Assembly: GCA_016291475.1 (NCBI GenBank)
Contig: JAEEXJ010000083.1
Span: 1-14,638 of the forward strand
Reading direction: 5' to 3'
DNA: 14,638 nt
DNA from: Lachnospiraceae bacterium
GTDB lineage: Bacteria; Bacillota_A; Clostridia; Lachnospirales; Lachnospiraceae
Shown piece by piece: positions 12,157 through 14,638 of the stretch. The translations under genes and the position numbers were made by a program. The notes below the pieces were generated by a model. The model did no database searches. It was not told the DNA's origin and saw nothing but the letters and a program-made list of their open reading frames with translations. Positions within the stretch are counted from its first letter, which is position 1; each line of letters begins with the position of its first letter.

Positions 12157-14638
12157 TGTTAAGAATAAAAAGTGCATAGATAATCTGTGCAAGAAAAGTA
12201 TATATGCAAATGTAAGAAGAAACGTGATCCTTGCCTTTGCCATCATTCTTTCAACAATGATGCTTACCACTTTGTTCACTGTATCCGGAAGCATAATAGA
12301 GTCCATAGAACAGAGCACTTTACTTCAGGTAGGAACTACCAGCCATGCGGGATTTAAGTTCTTGACCGAAGAAGAATACGAAATTCTCAAAACGGATTCC
12401 GGGATCAGAGACCTTTCCTATAACGTAATTGTCGGGTCGCTTTTGAACGATGAACTGTATGAGGATTATACAGAGATCAGATATACAACCGATGAGTGCG
12501 CCAAAACCTCATTCAGTTATCCCGAAGTGGGAAGGCTTCCGGAGGATATGTATGAAATAGCGACCTGTACTGAGGTGCTTGATGATTTCGGCCTTCCGTA
12601 TGAATTGGGCGAAACGCTTCATTTGATCATATATGACGGAGAGACGGTCCGAGAATTTGATTTTGTGTTGAGCGGCTACTGGGAAAAGCCTGCGGCAACA
12701 CTTGCAAATCAGATCTATGTTTCAAAGCAGTTCCAGGAGACATATGCTCCCGTCTGGAAGGATGCGGAAGATAAGAAGGCCCATTTGATGAATGAGACCT
12801 ATACCGGCGCCATTAATCCTGATTTCAACTTCCCCTCAAAATATAATCTGGAAGGACAGATGGAAAATTTGAAGGAAAGACTTGGATTCGGCCCCGATGT
12901 TAATGACGGAATCAACTGGGCATATGCTACCGCAAAAACAGATCCTACTTCGATTATTATGATAGCATTCATCCTGATTCTTATTATGGGATCCGGATAT
13001 CTGATCATCTATAATATCTTCTGCATTGCGGTCTCTTCGGATATAAGATATTACGGATTATTAAAGACTGTCGGAACTACAAATAAGCAGCTTAAGAGGC
13101 TTATCGTAAGGCAGGCTGTCCTCCTTGCGGTGATTGGAATACCTGTCGGAATGGTATTCGGGTATCTCGTATCGGTTGTTTTGCTCCCCGTCATCACGGA
13201 AAATATGCTTGACGTTTCCTGTGAAATCCATCCCAGTATATTGATATTTGTGCTGAGCGCACTTTTTTCCTGGATCACGATCAGGATCAGCTGTATCAAG
13301 CCCTGTAAAGTAGTAAAGAAGATCTCTCCTGTTGAGGCGGTAAGATACAGCGAATATACCGGAGCAAATCTGTCTAAGAAAAAGAAGATAAGCAAAGTAA
13401 CTCCTTTTTCCATGGCAAGAGAGAATCTGAAAAGAAACAAGAAGAAATCATTTGTTGTTGTTCTTTCACTGTCTCTGAGCATCCTGATGATAAATGTTAC
13501 GGTATCCATCACCAGGAGCTTCGACAAAAACAAATATATAAGTAATTTTGCTGCATCCGATTTTACTGTTTCCGAAGGCTCCCTCATGAACAGAAACTAT
13601 GCAAATGAGGTATATGACGGGGTCTCTCAGGCAGATATCGAAACACTTTCTTCTATTCCGGGAATTACCGATATCGGAGCATCATATATGATGGAATCCC
13701 TTCAGCATGTAGAAGGAGATGCATATGACAGAATGGTCGCATTATATGAAGCCCATTTGGATTGGTTTGTATATAATGATGAAGCAAGAGAGTCATATGA
13801 CAAATGGGTTTATGACGATAAGGTCATGGGTTCTCATGTATACGGAGCAGATGAATTAGTCTTCGATAACATGGACATTGATTCAGGGGACCTTAACTGG
13901 GAGAAGTTTTCTACAGGTAAATATGTGATTGCATCCGCTTCGGTTCAGAGCGGACATGATGATTCGGAATATGCGGTCTACCGGATCGGAGACAAAGTGA
14001 ATGTATATTTTGAAGACGGAACCTGTGAGGAATATGAGGTTATGGCCATCGGGGATCTGGCTTACTCAATGGGACCTCAGCACAGTCACGGAATGGATGT
14101 GTATTTTACACTTCCTGCCGATGAATATCTCAGACACGCTTCTACCGACGGAGCAATGAAATTGTTCTTCGACGTTGAAGAAGGAGCATATCAGGCTGCG
14201 GAAGAATTTGTAGACGAGTACTGCTCAGTGACTAATCCCGGACTTGCCTATGAATCCAGAGAAACATATCTCGAGGATTTTGAGGATATGGTGAATGTAT
14301 TCTTAATCGTAGGAGGAGCATTAAGCCTTATCCTTGCTCTTATCGGAATACTGAATTTCGTAAACCTTACCTATACTTCAATCCATGAGCGCAAGAAGGA
14401 ACTTGAGGTCTTAAGGGCAATCGGTATGACCCGAAAGCAGCAGAAGAGCATGCTTATCGGGGAGGGACTTATCCACATCATTCTGACATTTTCACTGGTT
14501 CTTACCGTCGGAATGCTCCTTAATTACCTGATCGTCAACCTGATCGCCGGAGGAATGATAATGTTTACCTATAAGTTCGTGATATGGCCTGTGTTTGCTT
14601 GTATTCCTGTATTTGTGGCCGTAGCTGCAGGTGTCCCC
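12149..14638 (+). CDS. FtsX-family ABC permease (MacB-like), 3' end outside the window
   Basis: The frame starting at ATG 12149, which overlaps the ATPase stop by 8 bases, stays open for 830 codons to the right edge. Layout by hydrophobicity: helix 1 (about 27-50), a large extracytoplasmic domain (about 55-265), helices 2-4 (about 268-295, 320-350 and 365-382), helix 5 (about 430-452), a second extracytoplasmic domain (about 455-710), helix 6 (about 714-742), then the FtsX signature ERKKELEVLRAIGMT, helix 7, and a last helix cut by the edge. So it holds two FtsX-type modules in one chain, each with its own outer domain, unlike BceB with its single outer domain. Only a few residues should be missing. 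Export or sensing of a peptide antibiotic is a likely role by analogy. The outer domains are rich in Asp, Glu and Tyr. Confidence 0.92.
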   Translation, partial: MRNVKNKKCIDNLCKKSIYANVRRNVILAFAIILSTMMLTTLFTVSGSIIESIEQSTLLQVGTTSHAGFKFLTEEEYEILKTDSGIRDLSYNVIVGSLLNDELYEDYTEIRYTTDECAKTSFSYPEVGRLPEDMYEIATCTEVLDDFGLPYELGETLHLIIYDGETVREFDFVLSGYWEKPAATLANQIYVSKQFQETYAPVWKDAEDKKAHLMNETYTGAINPDFNFPSKYNLEGQMENLKERLGFGPDVNDGINWAYATAKTDPTSIIMIAFILILIMGSGYLIIYNIFCIAVSSDIRYYGLLKTVGTTNKQLKRLIVRQAVLLAVIGIPVGMVFGYLVSVVLLPVITENMLDVSCEIHPSILIFVLSALFSWITIRISCIKPCKVVKKISPVEAVRYSEYTGANLSKKKKISKVTPFSMARENLKRNKKKSFVVVLSLSLSILMINVTVSITRSFDKNKYISNFAASDFTVSEGSLMNRNYANEVYDGVSQADIETLSSIPGITDIGASYMMESLQHVEGDAYDRMVALYEAHLDWFVYNDEARESYDKWVYDDKVMGSHVYGADELVFDNMDIDSGDLNWEKFSTGKYVIASASVQSGHDDSEYAVYRIGDKVNVYFEDGTCEEYEVMAIGDLAYSMGPQHSHGMDVYFTLPADEYLRHASTDGAMKLFFDVEEGAYQAAEEFVDEYCSVTNPGLAYESRETYLEDFEDMVNVFLIVGGALSLILALIGILNFVNLTYTSIHERKKELEVLRAIGMTRKQQKSMLIGEGLIHIILTFSLVLTVGMLLNYLIVNLIAGGMIMFTYKFVIWPVFACIPVFVAVAAGVP

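Noticed and set aside
13051..13587. Minus-strand open frame of 178 codons opposite the FtsX permease
   Set aside because: The + strand frame from 12149 is open to the window end with clear FtsX features; the minus frame is a shadow.

Overview
The window looks like a chromosomal segment of an anaerobic Firmicute, most probably a Lachnospiraceae (Butyrivibrio-like) bacterium. This is inferred from moderate GC, the heavy use of AGA/GGA/ATA/CTT codons, strong AAGGAG-type ribosome binding sites, a GH13 enzyme, many two-component and FtsX-type ABC genes, and the absence of any aerobic enzyme. All convincing genes are on the + strand.

Layout. (1) 2-1039 is the 3' part of a hybrid histidine kinase (HATPase plus receiver); a one-helix membrane protein of unknown function (1032-1616) overlaps its end. 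(2) A GH13 neopullulanase/cyclomaltodextrinase-type enzyme (1738-3507) stands alone. It has its own promoter and a perfect LacI-type operator, and is flanked on both sides by palindromes sharing a 13-base core (1617-1645 and 3509-3571). (3) 3624-9803 is a probable sulfur/SAM operon: a strong promoter, a Cys/Met-rich leader ORF, terminator 1, a YezD-type mini-protein, terminator 2, metK, an SsuA/TauA-type ABC importer (lipoprotein, permease, ATPase), a radical SAM enzyme with a CX9CX2C cluster motif, and a PNPOx-like split-barrel protein. (4) 9847-14638 is a response regulator/histidine kinase pair followed by a MacB/FtsX-type ABC exporter; its large permease runs off the right edge.

The most interesting part is region 3. 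The leader ORF carries 6 Cys and 4 internal Met codons. Each of the two terminators has a competing hairpin that begins 1-2 nt after the stop codon of the small ORF before it. Terminator 2 ends 10 bases before the metK ribosome binding site, leaving no room for a promoter. This suggests tandem translation-coupled attenuators that sense sulfur amino-acid supply. They would control SAM synthesis together with uptake of an organosulfur compound and its oxygen-independent processing by the radical SAM and flavin-type proteins. The gene families are seen directly in the sequence; the substrate and the regulatory mechanism are inference.

In region 4 the regulator appears to be transcribed without a 5' leader (a TATAAT box 7 bases before the ATG), and its partner kinase has no membrane segment, so any signal probably arrives through another protein such as the adjacent transporter.
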